Position numbers and translations under genes: made by a program. The notes under the pieces are model-generated. The model was not told where the DNA came from, did not search any database, and saw nothing but the letters and a program-made list of their open reading frames with translations. Positions 8,647 through 17,577 of a stretch of DNA of 64,000 bases are shown in pieces. Each line of letters begins with the position of its first letter. Position 1 is the stretch's first letter. Source of the stretch: Bacilli bacterium (GTDB lineage Bacteria > Bacillota_I > Bacilli_A > RFN20 > CAG-826); assembly GCA_024408335.1 (NCBI GenBank), contig JAKSVB010000003.1, forward strand, positions 59,003-123,002, given 5' to 3'.

Positions 8647-9093
8647 ATGGCTGAAAATCTTCACACACTTAAAGTCGTCGAAGGCTCAAAGAAAGAGCAC
8701 TTCCGTAAAGGCCAAGGCTTAGGCTCAGGCAACGGTAAAACCGCTGGCAAGGGTCAAAAAGGCCAAGGCGCTCACGCACATACCAAGAAAAATGGCTTCG
8801 AAGGTGGTCAAATGCCTTTAGCTCGCCGTATTCCAAAGTATGGTTTCAACAACGTTTTCAAGACTGTTAAAGAAGTCGTCAACGTTGAAGCTCTCAACGC
8901 CTTTGAAGATGGCGCAACTGTCACACCAGAAGCACTCATCGAAAAAGGTTTAGTGAAATCTGCTGCCAATGGTATTAAAATCCTTGGTAACGGAGCCTTA
9001 GAAAAGAAGCTCACCGTCAAGGCACACGCCTTCTCAGGTAGCGCAAAAGCCGCCATCGAAGCAAAAGGTGGCGTTGCTGAGGAAATCAAGTAA
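8647..9093 (+). CDS. rplO: 50S ribosomal protein L15
   Basis: L15 is a late-assembly 50S protein. The 148 residues include the long Gly/Lys-rich N-terminal extension typical of the family (KGQGLGSGNGKTAGKGQKGQGA, then FEGGQMPLARRIPKYGF). It follows rpsE by only 2 nt: the rpmD gene for L30, which normally lies between rpsE and rplO, is absent. Its TAA overlaps the secY ATG (TAATG), suggesting coupled translation. Confidence 0.97.
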   Translation: MAENLHTLKVVEGSKKEHFRKGQGLGSGNGKTAGKGQKGQGAHAHTKKNGFEGGQMPLARRIPKYGFNNVFKTVKEVVNVEALNAFEDGATVTPEALIEKGLVKSAANGIKILGNGALEKKLTVKAHAFSGSAKAAIEAKGGVAEEIK

Positions 9094-10454
9094 TGAAAAA
9101 GTTCGTCTCGATCTTTAAAAATAAAGAAATCGTTAATCGTATTTTCTTTACGATTATGATTCTCTTCGTCGTAAGGATCGGGGCGGCCATTACGGTCCCG
9201 GGGGTCAGTGTCAGCAAACAACTTGATGACATCATGAGAGGAGGCAATTCCCTCGCTCTTATGGATTTGATGGGTGGTGGAGCTCTCTCTAACTTCTCTG
9301 TCTTTGCCCTCGGTGTCTCGCCATATATCACGGCTCAGATTATTATCCAGCTTCTCTCCAAAGACGTCCTTCCAGCTCTTACTGAACTCAGTAAGCAAGG
9401 CGAATACGGACGTAAGAAAACTGAGATGGCTACTCGTTACCTCACACTTCTCCTCGGAGCAGTCCAAGGTTACGGTATCATCCGTACTATGGAGAACAGT
9501 AGCTTTATTAGCCTTAATCTTCAAAGCGATTTCTGGACTTATGCCTACATTGTCACAGTCATCCTCGCAGGTGCAATGCTTACAATGTGGCTTGGTGACC
9601 AAATCACCGAGAAAGGTCTTGGAAACGGTATCTCGATCATCATCTTCGCTGGATGTGTTAGATCACTTCCAACTCAAATCACAACCGCTTGGAACAAATG
9701 GGTCGTCGATACCGTCACCCGTTCAAGCAGTGAGATGATCAGAGGCGCCTTCCAATTCGCCCTTTATATTCTCGCAATGGTCCTCATTATCGGATTCGTT
9801 GTCTTCATTGAATTATCGAAGAGAAAGATTCCTGTCCAACATGCTGGAAAAGGTGGAGGTGGAGCTGCTATGGCGCGCGCCTCATTCTTGCCGATCAAAA
9901 TTAATAGCGCAGGTGTTATTCCAGTCATCTTCGCTAGCTCAATCTTAAGCGCTCCATCCATCATTGCTAGCTTCATCAGTTCTGAAGCTTCAACTGCGGA
10001 GTGGCTTAACATCTTTAACTACAACCAAACATTCTCAATGCCATGGTTCGACGGAACACATTGGAATATGAACTGGGGTTTATTCATCTACCTCACTCTC
10101 ATCATTACCTTCTGTTTCTTCTATGCAGAAATGCAAATCGATCCAGAAAACATGGCAGATAACTTCCAGAAGAACGGTTCCTACATCCCAGGCATCCGCC
10201 CAGGTAAAGAAACCGAGAGATACGTTAGAAAGGTTCTTAACCGTGTCACCTTCATCGGTGCTATGGCCCTCTCTATCATCTCAGCCTTACCAATCGTCTT
10301 GGTTTGGGCAAATGCCTTCGACGGAGATAACTCACTCGCCCTTGGTGGCACAGGACTTATCATCATCGTCGGCGTTGCTCTTGAAATCAACGCACAAATT
10401 GATGGTCTTCTCGCTGGTAAGTCATTCGACAAAGTGAAAGGAATTCAGGAATAA
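9093..10454 (+). CDS. secY: Preprotein translocase channel subunit SecY
   Basis: SecY is the ten-helix channel of the Sec translocon, working with SecE (25880) and SecA. The 453-residue protein starts with the usual cytoplasmic KNKEIVNRIFFTIMILFVVRIGAAI and has the conserved SPYITAQIIIQLL plug/TM2 region, YGRKKTEMATRYLT, KGLGNGISIIIFAGCV and RKIPVQHAGK. The C-terminal NGSYIPGIRPGKETERYVRKVLNRVTFIGA loop is the SecA-interacting region. It overlaps rplO by 1 nt and leads 1 nt later into adk, the standard spc-operon arrangement. Confidence 0.98.
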   Translation: MKKFVSIFKNKEIVNRIFFTIMILFVVRIGAAITVPGVSVSKQLDDIMRGGNSLALMDLMGGGALSNFSVFALGVSPYITAQIIIQLLSKDVLPALTELSKQGEYGRKKTEMATRYLTLLLGAVQGYGIIRTMENSSFISLNLQSDFWTYAYIVTVILAGAMLTMWLGDQITEKGLGNGISIIIFAGCVRSLPTQITTAWNKWVVDTVTRSSSEMIRGAFQFALYILAMVLIIGFVVFIELSKRKIPVQHAGKGGGGAAMARASFLPIKINSAGVIPVIFASSILSAPSIIASFISSEASTAEWLNIFNYNQTFSMPWFDGTHWNMNWGLFIYLTLIITFCFFYAEMQIDPENMADNFQKNGSYIPGIRPGKETERYVRKVLNRVTFIGAMALSIISALPIVLVWANAFDGDNSLALGGTGLIIIVGVALEINAQIDGLLAGKSFDKVKGIQE

Positions 10455-10455
10455 G

Positions 10456-11109
10456 ATGCTCAATATCGTTCTGATGGGCCCGCCAGGAGCGGGCAAAGGC
10501 ACCCACGCAATGTGGATGGCCAAAGACTACGCTATCCCACACATCTCAACAGGAGATATGTTCCGCGAAGCAATGGCTAGCGGTAGCGAACTTGGTAACC
10601 AAATCAAGGACATCATCAACAGTGGCGGTTTAGTCAGTGATGACTTAACCTGTGCCCTCGTTAAGGAAAGACTTTCCCGCAAAGACTGCGAGAATGGCTA
10701 CTTACTCGATGGCTTCCCACGCACCCCTGCCCAAGCAGAGGCCCTCAAAACGTTTGGGAAAGAGATCAACCGCGAGGTTAATCTCGTCATCAATATCGGA
10801 GCTCCTGATGAGTTATTAATCCAAAGAATCGCAGGCCGTCGTGTCTGCCCTAAATGCGGAGCCTCATTCAACGTCAATACCATGAAACCAAAAGTTGAAG
10901 GTATCTGTGACGTCTGCGGCGCAGAACTCATCCAACGCAAGGACGACAATGAAGAATCCTTCAAAGTCCGCCTTACAAATTACTACAAGAGTACCGCTCC
11001 TCTTATGGAATTCTATAAGAATGAGGGCGTTCTCAATGACTTCGACGGATCAATCGAAGCCACTGACCTCAAGAAGGTGATCACCGATTGCCTTGAGGCC
11101 CATAAATAA
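10456..11109 (+). CDS. adk: Adenylate kinase, zinc-LID type
   Basis: Adk interconverts ATP + AMP and 2 ADP in the cytoplasm. The P-loop GPPGAGKG is at about residues 8-15; ISTGDMFREA and LLDGFPRTPAQAEAL form the AMP-binding site. The LID carries a four-cysteine zinc site (CPKCGASFN about 130 and CDVCGAEL about 150), the version found in Gram-positive long-form kinases. 217 residues is normal for this form. Its stop overlaps the start of map (TAATG). Confidence 0.97.
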   Translation: MLNIVLMGPPGAGKGTHAMWMAKDYAIPHISTGDMFREAMASGSELGNQIKDIINSGGLVSDDLTCALVKERLSRKDCENGYLLDGFPRTPAQAEALKTFGKEINREVNLVINIGAPDELLIQRIAGRRVCPKCGASFNVNTMKPKVEGICDVCGAELIQRKDDNEESFKVRLTNYYKSTAPLMEFYKNEGVLNDFDGSIEATDLKKVITDCLEAHK

Positions 11110-11867
11110 TGATCAACATCAAATCCCCTCGTGAGATTGAACTAATGAGGAAGGCTGGAGCCTTAACGGCAAAGGTCTTCGAGGTAGTCGGACCTCTTGT
11201 CCAACCTGGCGTCACAACGAAATTCCTAGCCCAAAAGGCAAAGGAAGTCATTGTGAACGGCGGCGGCATATGTGTCGAAGAAGGATACGGAGGCTTCCCT
11301 GGCGAAATCTGTGTTTCAGTCAACGAATGCATCGTCCATGGGGTTCCTTCAGAAACGAAGGTTCTAAAGGACGGCGATGTTGTCTCTCTCGATGTTGTCT
11401 CCTTGCTTAACGGCTATATGGGAGACGCTTGCCGCACTTATGCTGTGGGCATCTGCGGCGAAGACAAGCTACGTTTAATAAAAGTCACTGAAGAGTGCTT
11501 CTGGAACGGAGTGAGTCACATCAAAGAGGGCGTGCATCTAGGAGATGTCCAAGAAGCTATTCAAAAGACAGCTGAGAGTAACGGCTACTCGGTTGTTCGT
11601 GAGTACACTGGACATGGAATAGGTCACGAAATGCATGAAGATCCATACATCCCTAACTATGGAAAGGCCGGAACCGGTCCAATCCTTAGAGCGGGAATGA
11701 CCTTGGCAATTGAACCGATGGTCATGTCTGGGAAACCAGCAATTAGGATTCTTCGTGACGGTTGGAGCGCTGTCGCAAAAGACGGCAAACCAAATGCCCA
11801 CTACGAGAACACCATCCTTGTTACAAAGGATGGCTATGAAGTATTAACTCTTCATAGTGATATTTAG
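11109..11867 (+). CDS. map: Methionine aminopeptidase type I
   Basis: Map removes the initiator methionine from nascent proteins using a two-metal site. The pita-bread fold landmarks are MRKAGALTAKVFE, VNECIVHGVPSE, the metal ligands in LDVVSLLNGYMGDACRTY, the histidine in GHGIGHEMHEDPYIPNYG and the glutamates in MTLAIEPM and AHYENTILVT. 252 residues is the usual length for the short type Ia form. Coupled with adk by a 1-nt overlap. Confidence 0.97.
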   Translation: MINIKSPREIELMRKAGALTAKVFEVVGPLVQPGVTTKFLAQKAKEVIVNGGGICVEEGYGGFPGEICVSVNECIVHGVPSETKVLKDGDVVSLDVVSLLNGYMGDACRTYAVGICGEDKLRLIKVTEECFWNGVSHIKEGVHLGDVQEAIQKTAESNGYSVVREYTGHGIGHEMHEDPYIPNYGKAGTGPILRAGMTLAIEPMVMSGKPAIRILRDGWSAVAKDGKPNAHYENTILVTKDGYEVLTLHSDI

Positions 11868-11879
11868 GAGGAAATTCCA

Positions 11880-12101
11880 TTGAGCAAAGAAGATTGCATT
11901 GAAGTTGAGGCCACGGTTTTGGAGAACCTTCCAAACACCACATTTAAGGTCAAACTCGCCAATGGAGCGGTTGTCTTGGCTAGCGTTTCGGGAAAAATCA
12001 GAATGCACTACATTCGTATTCTTCCCGGTGATAGAGTCACCGTCCAGTTCTCGCCATACGATTTAACACGCGGCCGCATCACCTTCCGTTACAAAAACTA
12101 G
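11880..12101 (+). CDS. infA: Translation initiation factor IF-1, TTG start
   Basis: IF-1 occupies the 30S A site during initiation. The 73-residue OB-fold protein contains the diagnostic [55 protein letters not shown]. The start is TTG at 11880, placed 9 nt after a strong TAGGAGG box at 11864-11871; no in-frame ATG fits the conserved MSKED start. A non-ATG start may limit expression, and is otherwise rare among the genes here. Confidence 0.96.
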   Translation: MSKEDCIEVEATVLENLPNTTFKVKLANGAVVLASVSGKIRMHYIRILPGDRVTVQFSPYDLTRGRITFRYKN

Positions 12102-12149
12102 GTCACCCTAGAAACAATTATTCACACATTTAAGTTTAGGAGAAATCTT

Positions 12150-12263
12150 ATGAAAGTCAGACCATCCGTCAAACCTATCTGCGATAAGTGCAAGATCATC
12201 CGCCGTCACGGCGTTGTCATGTGCATTTGCCCAAATCCTAAGCACAAGCAGAGACAAGGTTAA
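12150..12263 (+). CDS. rpmJ: 50S ribosomal protein L36, zinc form
   Basis: This 37-residue protein is the smallest component of the 50S subunit. The translation begins [19 protein letters not shown] and ends NPKHKQRQG. Zinc ligands are Cys11, Cys14, Cys27 and His32, so this is the C+ form. It lies between infA and rpsM as in most Firmicutes. Start ATG at 12150 follows TTAGGAGAAATCTT. Confidence 0.96.
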   Translation: MKVRPSVKPICDKCKIIRRHGVVMCICPNPKHKQRQG

Positions 12264-12282
12264 TTTAGGAGATTAAAGAATT

Positions 12283-12657
12283 ATGGCACGTATTGCTGGA
12301 ATCGATATTCCATCCGAGAAACGTATTGTTGTCGCTCTTACCTACATCTATGGTATCGGTGACACCACCGCAGAAAAGATCTGCGCAGACGCAAACATCA
12401 ATGTTGACATCAGAGCAAAAGATTTAACTGATGACCAACTTGTTGCATTAAAAAATGAAGTCGCCAAGTACCGTACTGAAGGTGACTTACGCCGTGAGAT
12501 CGCTATGAACATCAAGCGTCTTACTGAAATCGGCTGCTACCGTGGCAAACGCCACCGTCAAGGCCTTCCTGTTAGAGGTCAAAGAACCAAAACAAATGCT
12601 CGTACCCGTAAAGGTAAGAGAAAGACCATTGCTAACAAGAAGCAAGCCACTAGATAA
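12283..12657 (+). CDS. rpsM: 30S ribosomal protein S13
   Basis: S13 forms the head-to-50S bridges and contacts P-site tRNA through its basic tail. The 124 residues show [26 protein letters not shown], the [32 protein letters not shown] tail, and the normal length. It opens the alpha-operon part with rpsK, rpoA and rplQ; rpsD is not in this operon, as in other Firmicutes. Confidence 0.97.
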   Translation: MARIAGIDIPSEKRIVVALTYIYGIGDTTAEKICADANINVDIRAKDLTDDQLVALKNEVAKYRTEGDLRREIAMNIKRLTEIGCYRGKRHRQGLPVRGQRTKTNARTRKGKRKTIANKKQATR

Positions 12658-12672
12658 TGGAGGACTTGAAAA

Positions 12673-13080
12673 ATGGCAGAAACAAAGAAAAAGGGCAAGA
12701 GAACTACCGCCCGTAAGAAGAAAGTTAAGAGATCGTTCACTAAAGGTGTCGTCCACATCCACGCCACCTTCAATAACACCATCGTCACCGTCACTGATCC
12801 ACAAGGCAATGTTATTGCTTGGAGCAGCGCTGGTGCCCTCGGTTACAAAGGCGCTAAGAAAGCTACCCCATTCGCAGCTCAACTTTGCAGCGAAGCAGCT
12901 GGTAAGAGCGCATTTGACCAAGGACTCCGTCAGGTTGATGTCGATGTCAAGGGTCCAGGCCCAGGCCGTGAAAGCGCAGTCCGTGCTTTAGCTAACGTTG
13001 GCCTCCAAGTCTTATCCATCGTTGACACCACACCAATCCCACACAATGGTTGCCGTCCTCCAAAGAGGCCACGCGGCTAG
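12673..13080 (+). CDS. rpsK: 30S ribosomal protein S11
   Basis: S11 lies on the 30S platform near the mRNA exit. The 135 residues include the lysine-rich N-terminus, [27 protein letters not shown] and the C-terminal [20 protein letters not shown]. Cys/His in NGCRPPK is universally conserved. Ribosome-binding site TGGAGGACTTGAAA overlaps the end of rpsM. Confidence 0.97.
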   Translation: MAETKKKGKRTTARKKKVKRSFTKGVVHIHATFNNTIVTVTDPQGNVIAWSSAGALGYKGAKKATPFAAQLCSEAAGKSAFDQGLRQVDVDVKGPGPGRESAVRALANVGLQVLSIVDTTPIPHNGCRPPKRPRG

Positions 13081-13105
13081 TCCCTATCCACTTAACTAAT
13101 AGGGA
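13081..13105 (+). other. Hairpin between rpsK and rpoA
   Basis: A 7-bp perfect stem, TCCCTAT (13081-13087) with ATAGGGA (13099-13105), lies immediately after the rpsK stop. It is not followed by a U-run, so it is not a simple intrinsic terminator. It could be an mRNA-processing or stabilising element that sets the r-protein to RNA polymerase ratio. Confidence 0.4.
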
Positions 13106-13131
13106 AAGATTTATAGGAGGAAATTAATATA

Positions 13132-14139
13132 ATGGCAAACCCAATTAATGACGTTAAAGCGGAAGAAATTCGTCTTCCTAACCCTTTCCAACCAATCAGC
13201 TTCAATGTTGATGTTAATGATGAAGTCGAACACTACGCTCGCTTCGTCGTCGAACCTCTTGACAGAGGCTTCGGCTTAACACTTGGCAACTCACTTCGCC
13301 GTGTCTTGCTTAGCGCCCTTCCAGGAGCAAGCATCTTCGCAGTTCAAATCGAAGGCGTCCGTCACGAATTCTCAGCCATCCCAGGCGTTGAAGAAGACGT
13401 TACCGCAATCATTCTCAACCTCAAAGACCTTGTTCTTAAAGTTGACAGCACCACAAACGAAAACAAGACCCTTACAGTGGACTTCAAAGGCCCTGGCACA
13501 CTTAAAGCTAGCGACCTCAAGCTCCCACCTCTCGTAAGCGTCGTCAACAAAGACCTTGAAATCGCACACCTTAACAGCGAAGGCCACATCGTCATGAACA
13601 TCTTCGTTGGCCAAGGCCGTGGCTACGTCACAAGCGAAGGAAACAAACTTGAACGTAAAGTCGACACCATCGGCGTCATCCCAACTGATAGCAACTACAG
13701 CCCAGTTACCAAAGTCGCCTTCAATGTCGAACCAACCCGTGTCGAACACGATTCAAAGTTCGACAAGTTAACCCTTGAAGTCACCACCAACGGTTCAATC
13801 AAGCCTCACGAGGCTGTTGCCCTTGCTGCTCAACTTCTTGTGGCTCACTTCCAGGAATTCGTCCATCTCGATGATGCGGTTAAGAACTACCGCCTTGTCA
13901 AAGAGGAAGTCAAACCTGAAGAAAACAAATACCAAGGCATGATGATCGAAGAACTCGATCTCAGTGTCAGAAGCAACAACTGCCTCAAACGTGCTGGTAT
14001 CAGCACCGTCATGGAACTCACCCAAAAGAGTGAAGATGAAATGATGAAGGTTCGTAACCTTGGCAAGAAGTCGCTTAAAGAAGTGAAGGAGAAGCTTGCT
14101 CAATACGGGCTTCACTTCCGCGATTACGTAGGAGAATAA
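13132..14139 (+). CDS. rpoA: DNA-directed RNA polymerase subunit alpha
   Basis: Alpha dimerises to nucleate RNA polymerase assembly, and its C-terminal domain contacts UP elements and activators. The N-terminal domain (about 1-245) has the dimer motif GFGLTLGNSLRRVLLSALPGA near residue 47. The C-terminal domain (about 265-335) has IEELDLSVRSNNCLKRAGI and LGKKSLKEVKEKL helix-hairpin-helix signatures. 335 residues is somewhat longer than Bacillus (314), mostly at the N-terminus. Ribosome-binding site AGGAGG at 13115-13120. Confidence 0.98.
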   Translation: MANPINDVKAEEIRLPNPFQPISFNVDVNDEVEHYARFVVEPLDRGFGLTLGNSLRRVLLSALPGASIFAVQIEGVRHEFSAIPGVEEDVTAIILNLKDLVLKVDSTTNENKTLTVDFKGPGTLKASDLKLPPLVSVVNKDLEIAHLNSEGHIVMNIFVGQGRGYVTSEGNKLERKVDTIGVIPTDSNYSPVTKVAFNVEPTRVEHDSKFDKLTLEVTTNGSIKPHEAVALAAQLLVAHFQEFVHLDDAVKNYRLVKEEVKPEENKYQGMMIEELDLSVRSNNCLKRAGISTVMELTQKSEDEMMKVRNLGKKSLKEVKEKLAQYGLHFRDYVGE

Positions 14140-14142
14140 ACA

Positions 14143-14544
14143 ATGGCATCACAAGGAAGAAAAAATGTCCACGGTAAAGCCGGTGTCCGTTTCAAGGCTG
14201 GCTATACCGCTTCAAAGAACAAGTCCATGCTTCGCAACGTCGTGAGCGAACTTATCGTTCATGGCCAAGTCAAAGTCACCAGCGGTGTTACACAAGAACT
14301 CGTTACACTCGCTGCTAAGATGGTCACATTCGCAAAACAAGGCGATTTAGCTGCCATCCGTGAAGCAGGTAAGGTCGTTCGCCCAGGCATCAAAGATGCA
14401 AATGGTGTCGAAGCCCTTGACAAGCTCTTCAAAGAGATTGGTCCAAAGTTCAAAGATCGTAACGGTGGTTACACCCGTGTCTTCAAACTTGGCGCTCGTA
14501 AAGGCGACAATGCTGAAGTCGATCTTGTTCAATGGGTTGACTAA
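14143..14544 (+). CDS. rplQ: 50S ribosomal protein L17
   Basis: L17 lies near the tunnel exit. The 133-residue product has the L17 pattern, including SKNKSMLRNVVSELIVHGQVKVT and the C-terminal RNGGYTRVFKLGARKGDNAEV. It starts 3 nt after rpoA with GGAGAATAAAC. It is the last gene of the superoperon and is followed by a terminator. Confidence 0.96.
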   Translation: MASQGRKNVHGKAGVRFKAGYTASKNKSMLRNVVSELIVHGQVKVTSGVTQELVTLAAKMVTFAKQGDLAAIREAGKVVRPGIKDANGVEALDKLFKEIGPKFKDRNGGYTRVFKLGARKGDNAEVDLVQWVD

Positions 14545-14560
14545 GAGCATTAATTTAAAT

Positions 14561-14590
14561 AGCCTCTCTAGAAATAGAGGGGCTTTTTTC
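14561..14590 (+). terminator. Intrinsic terminator of the S10-spc-alpha operon
   Basis: AGCCTCTCT pairs with AGAGGGGCT around a short AGAAAT-type loop and runs directly into TTTTTT. Position 16 nt after rplQ agrees with the end of the ribosomal operon. Confidence 0.85.
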
Positions 14591-14591
14591 A

Positions 14592-14597
14592 TATAAT
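14592..14597 (+). promoter_or_regulatory. -10 box giving a probably leaderless HAD mRNA
   Basis: A perfect TATAAT lies 7 nt before the ATG of the HAD gene, so transcription would begin at or within a base or two of the start codon. No Shine-Dalgarno sequence is present. The -35 region falls inside the preceding terminator and is weak. Confidence 0.45.
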
Positions 14598-14604
14598 AAT
14601 CACC

Positions 14605-15249
14605 ATGTTTAAGAATTTTGTTTTTGACCTTGATGGCACACTTCTCGAGACTCTTCCAGATATCTGCCTCGCTATGAATGAGGCAATGGAGAAAACTGGT
14701 TTTCCTTATCGTTATGACCCAGTAACCGCTAAAAGACTAATAGGCGATGGAGTCGATAACCTTATTCATCGCGCTTTAGATAAGGATGACAATGAAACAA
14801 ACTTCAATATCCTTAAGCCTGTCTTTATGCCTCTTTATAAGGCATACCAGGGAAAGACCGGTGGAACGATGAAAAACGCCGTAGAGGCCCTTTCTAGCCT
14901 CAAAAACAGGGGTGCTAAGCTCTTTGTCTGCACCAACAAACCAAATCCTCTTGCCAAAATCATTCTTCGTGACCTTTTTGGAGAGGGAATGTTCGATTTC
15001 ATTAAGGGCTTAGACGATGGTGAAACACCTAAACCAGACGCCCACAATATCCGCTATATCTTAGATACATATTCTCTTAAAGAAGAGGAAACCTTATTCG
15101 TTGGGGATTCTCTTACGGATTATAAGACTGCAAAGAACGGCAATCTCGCCTTCTGCCTTTGCTTATATGGATATGGCACCTACACCGAAGAATTTATAGG
15201 GAAGTGCGAATACACAATCCGTGACACAATGGACTTATTGGAGTTATAA
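14605..15249 (+). CDS. HAD-superfamily phosphatase, phosphoglycolate-phosphatase-like
   Basis: A 214-residue cytoplasmic hydrolase. Motif I is DLDGTLLET near residue 8 (nucleophile Asp8), motif II is CTNK near residue 111, motif III lysine is in TPKPDAHN near residue 137, and motif IV is FVGDSLTDYKTAKN near residue 168. The small helical cap type and overall length fit the Gph/PPase subgroup, but substrate cannot be assigned from sequence. It is separated from rplQ by a terminator and is followed by an unrelated membrane protein. Confidence 0.88.
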   Translation: MFKNFVFDLDGTLLETLPDICLAMNEAMEKTGFPYRYDPVTAKRLIGDGVDNLIHRALDKDDNETNFNILKPVFMPLYKAYQGKTGGTMKNAVEALSSLKNRGAKLFVCTNKPNPLAKIILRDLFGEGMFDFIKGLDDGETPKPDAHNIRYILDTYSLKEEETLFVGDSLTDYKTAKNGNLAFCLCLYGYGTYTEEFIGKCEYTIRDTMDLLEL

Positions 15250-15250
15250 G

Positions 15251-16123
15251 ATGGCTCTATTTGAGAAAAAAAGCGTAACTTTAGAAAACGAAAAGCTCCC
15301 TGTTGGCATCATCTTGATGACGGGTCTATTTTTCCTTAGCATCGTTTTCTCTGTTTGCTATGGAAACAAAGACTATATGAAGGTCTGGATGACAGGTGAA
15401 GATTGGAACCACAACATCCTTCTTAGAACTTCGTTCTTAACAGGCGGACTTGGCTTATTCGTAATCTTAGATTACGGCATCCGTTATTCCTTCAAAAAAG
15501 AAAACAAAATCGTCCCTTGGGCCTATTTCGCATTATCCATTCTTGAAGCAATCTTCGTTATCGTTAATATCGCTATCTATTTCAACGCCTATATGGATGT
15601 CAAAAAAGGCGCTGAATGGGCGTTTAGAATCATCACCACGATATACATTTGCTTGCTTTTGATTCTTAACATCCTTTCTAGGCTTCCTAAGTTCCTTGAT
15701 TTCTCGATGATCCTTCCTGGAGATAAGCATCACACCGCTTACCTTACTCTTGGTTCACTCCTTAGCTTTGGGGCGTTATTAATGATTTTGACGGTCGTTT
15801 TAAGAAAGAGCATGCCTTCATCGCTCTTCTTCGTCATTTTCTTGATGGTCTTGAACCTCCTTATTGGAGTCTCTCCTTTCGTAATGGGATTCTTCGTTGA
15901 AAAGAAAAAGCAACTCAACGTCATCGCGTTCTTAGCTTCGGTCTTTCTTTTCGTCATTGCCTTCGCAGCAATCTTCATTTTCCATTCATTCTTCAGCCAA
16001 GTTAAAGACAAAATCGAATACCGTGAATTTTATTGGGCAGCCTTCTCATTCGGCTATAGCGCCCTCGTATGGCTCGTTTTAGCGGGATATTACTCTTACA
16101 TTTACAAAGCTAATAAGTTTTAA
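15251..16123 (+). CDS. Multi-pass membrane protein of unknown function
   Basis: I do not recognise this 290-residue protein. It has about seven hydrophobic segments, including PVGIILMTGLFFLSIVFSV near residue 20, LTGGLGLFVILDYGI near 65, AYFALSILEAIFVIVNIAIYF near 95 and FVIFLMVLNLLIGVSPFVMGFF near 200, with Lys-rich cytoplasmic loops. The chosen ATG (15251) lies 1 nt after the HAD stop; an earlier in-frame ATG at 15221 would overlap the HAD gene and adds a non-hydrophobic start. Probably co-transcribed with the HAD gene. Confidence 0.7.
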   Translation: MALFEKKSVTLENEKLPVGIILMTGLFFLSIVFSVCYGNKDYMKVWMTGEDWNHNILLRTSFLTGGLGLFVILDYGIRYSFKKENKIVPWAYFALSILEAIFVIVNIAIYFNAYMDVKKGAEWAFRIITTIYICLLLILNILSRLPKFLDFSMILPGDKHHTAYLTLGSLLSFGALLMILTVVLRKSMPSSLFFVIFLMVLNLLIGVSPFVMGFFVEKKKQLNVIAFLASVFLFVIAFAAIFIFHSFFSQVKDKIEYREFYWAAFSFGYSALVWLVLAGYYSYIYKANKF

Positions 16124-16125
16124 AT

Positions 16126-16147
16126 CTCTTTTTTGATTAAAAAAGAG
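16126..16147. terminator. AT-rich hairpin, possible weak terminator
   Basis: CTCTTTTTT and AAAAAAGAG form a nearly perfect stem around GATT, located between the membrane-protein gene and cysS. It lacks a GC-rich base, so termination strength is doubtful. Confidence 0.35.
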
Positions 16148-16160
16148 TACACTATAAGGT

Positions 16161-17507
16161 ATGAAAGACCTTAAGATTTTTAATTCACTCAGCAACACCC
16201 AAGAAACATTCAAACCATTAGTAGAAGGAAAAGCCTCAATTTATTGTTGTGGCCCAACCGTCTATAACGACCCTCACGTCGGTAACTTTAGACCAGTCGT
16301 CACTTTCGACGTCCTTAGAAGACTCCTTATCCATCTTGGATATGAAGTCACTTTCGTAAGCAACTACACAGACGTTGATGACAAGATCATCAATCGCGCT
16401 AAAGAGCTTGGAATCAGCGAAAAAGAATTAACCGAAAGCGTTATCGCTGAATACCGTAGACTCGTTAGCGAAGTCGGCGCTCTCCAACCAGATGAGACCC
16501 CAATGCCAACCGTCTATATGCCAGAGATTATCAAATACATTGAGGACCTCGTTAAAAAAGGCGACGCATATGAAGCAGATGGCGATGTTTATCTTAGAGT
16601 TCGTAACATTCCTAACTATGGTGAATTAAGCGGCATCGCTATTGAAGACCTTCAATCAGGCGCTCGTATTGCCGTCGAATCAAAGAAAGAAGATCCTCTT
16701 GATTTCGCCCTTTGGAAGAAGACAACCGAAGGCATCAAATGGCCAACCAAATGGAGCGAAGGTCGTCCAGGATGGCATAGCGAATGCTGTGTCATGATTG
16801 ACTCTATATTTAGAGCGCAAAACGGCTATATCGATATCCATGGCGGCGGATTCGATCTTAAGTTCCCTCACCACGAGAACGAAATCGCTCAATCAAAAGC
16901 CCATAACGGCAACAAATTAGCCCGTTACTGGATGCATAATGGATTTATCAATATCAACAACGAAAAGATGTCCAAATCCCTTGGAAACGTCATTCTCATG
17001 AAAGACGTCGTCAAGGAATACGGCGGCGAAGCTTTCCGTCTCATGCTTCTTGCTTGCCACTATAGAGCACCAGCTTCATTTAGCGTCGACACAATCAAAG
17101 AAGCGCAAACCAAATTCAATCAACTTACCATGTCAGTCCGTAAGAGCGCTGTCGCTCTTCAACTCGCAGACATTGATATCGATGCATTAAAGCCATCAAA
17201 CGAAGACACCTTCCTTGACGCTATGTGCGATGACTTAAATACACCAAACGCTCTTGCTGTTCTTTATGAAGAAAACAAGGTCCTTAACCAACAGTTAAGA
17301 ACAAGACCTCTTAACTTAGAAGCTCTTGGCGATTCGTTTGCAAAAGTCAGAACATATTGCGAAGTTCTTGGTATCAATGTCCAAGTCCCTCACCTTAGCG
17401 AAGAAGACAAGCAACTTTACAAAGACTATGACGAAGCTAAGGCAAACAAGGATTTTGAAAAAAGCGACATTATTAGAAAGACCTTAATTGAAAAAGGCAT
17501 TTTCTAA
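16161..17507 (+). CDS. cysS: Cysteinyl-tRNA synthetase
   Basis: Charges tRNA-Cys. The 448-residue class I enzyme has the zinc/HIGH region CCGPTVYNDPHVGNFRP near residue 30, VDDKIINRAKELG, the zinc-binding GWHSECCVM near residue 205, HHENEIAQSKA near 235 and the KMSKSLGN loop near 268. Slightly shorter than Bacillus CysS (466). It has no clear Shine-Dalgarno; TACACT at 16148-16153 would be a -10 element 7 nt before the ATG, so the message may be leaderless. In Bacillus cysS heads the same block (cysS-mrnC-rlmB-yacP-sigH); mrnC and yacP are absent here. Confidence 0.97.
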   Translation: MKDLKIFNSLSNTQETFKPLVEGKASIYCCGPTVYNDPHVGNFRPVVTFDVLRRLLIHLGYEVTFVSNYTDVDDKIINRAKELGISEKELTESVIAEYRRLVSEVGALQPDETPMPTVYMPEIIKYIEDLVKKGDAYEADGDVYLRVRNIPNYGELSGIAIEDLQSGARIAVESKKEDPLDFALWKKTTEGIKWPTKWSEGRPGWHSECCVMIDSIFRAQNGYIDIHGGGFDLKFPHHENEIAQSKAHNGNKLARYWMHNGFININNEKMSKSLGNVILMKDVVKEYGGEAFRLMLLACHYRAPASFSVDTIKEAQTKFNQLTMSVRKSAVALQLADIDIDALKPSNEDTFLDAMCDDLNTPNALAVLYEENKVLNQQLRTRPLNLEALGDSFAKVRTYCEVLGINVQVPHLSEEDKQLYKDYDEAKANKDFEKSDIIRKTLIEKGIF

Positions 17508-17577
17508 AGAATTGGTCGAAAGAAACGGCTGACCCCTAGAGGCCAAAAAGATCAAAAAATTAAGAAAAAATAGAAAA

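Noticed and set aside
16126..16147. T-box upstream of cysS
   Set aside because: Only 37 nt separate cysS from the previous gene, with no T-box sequence.
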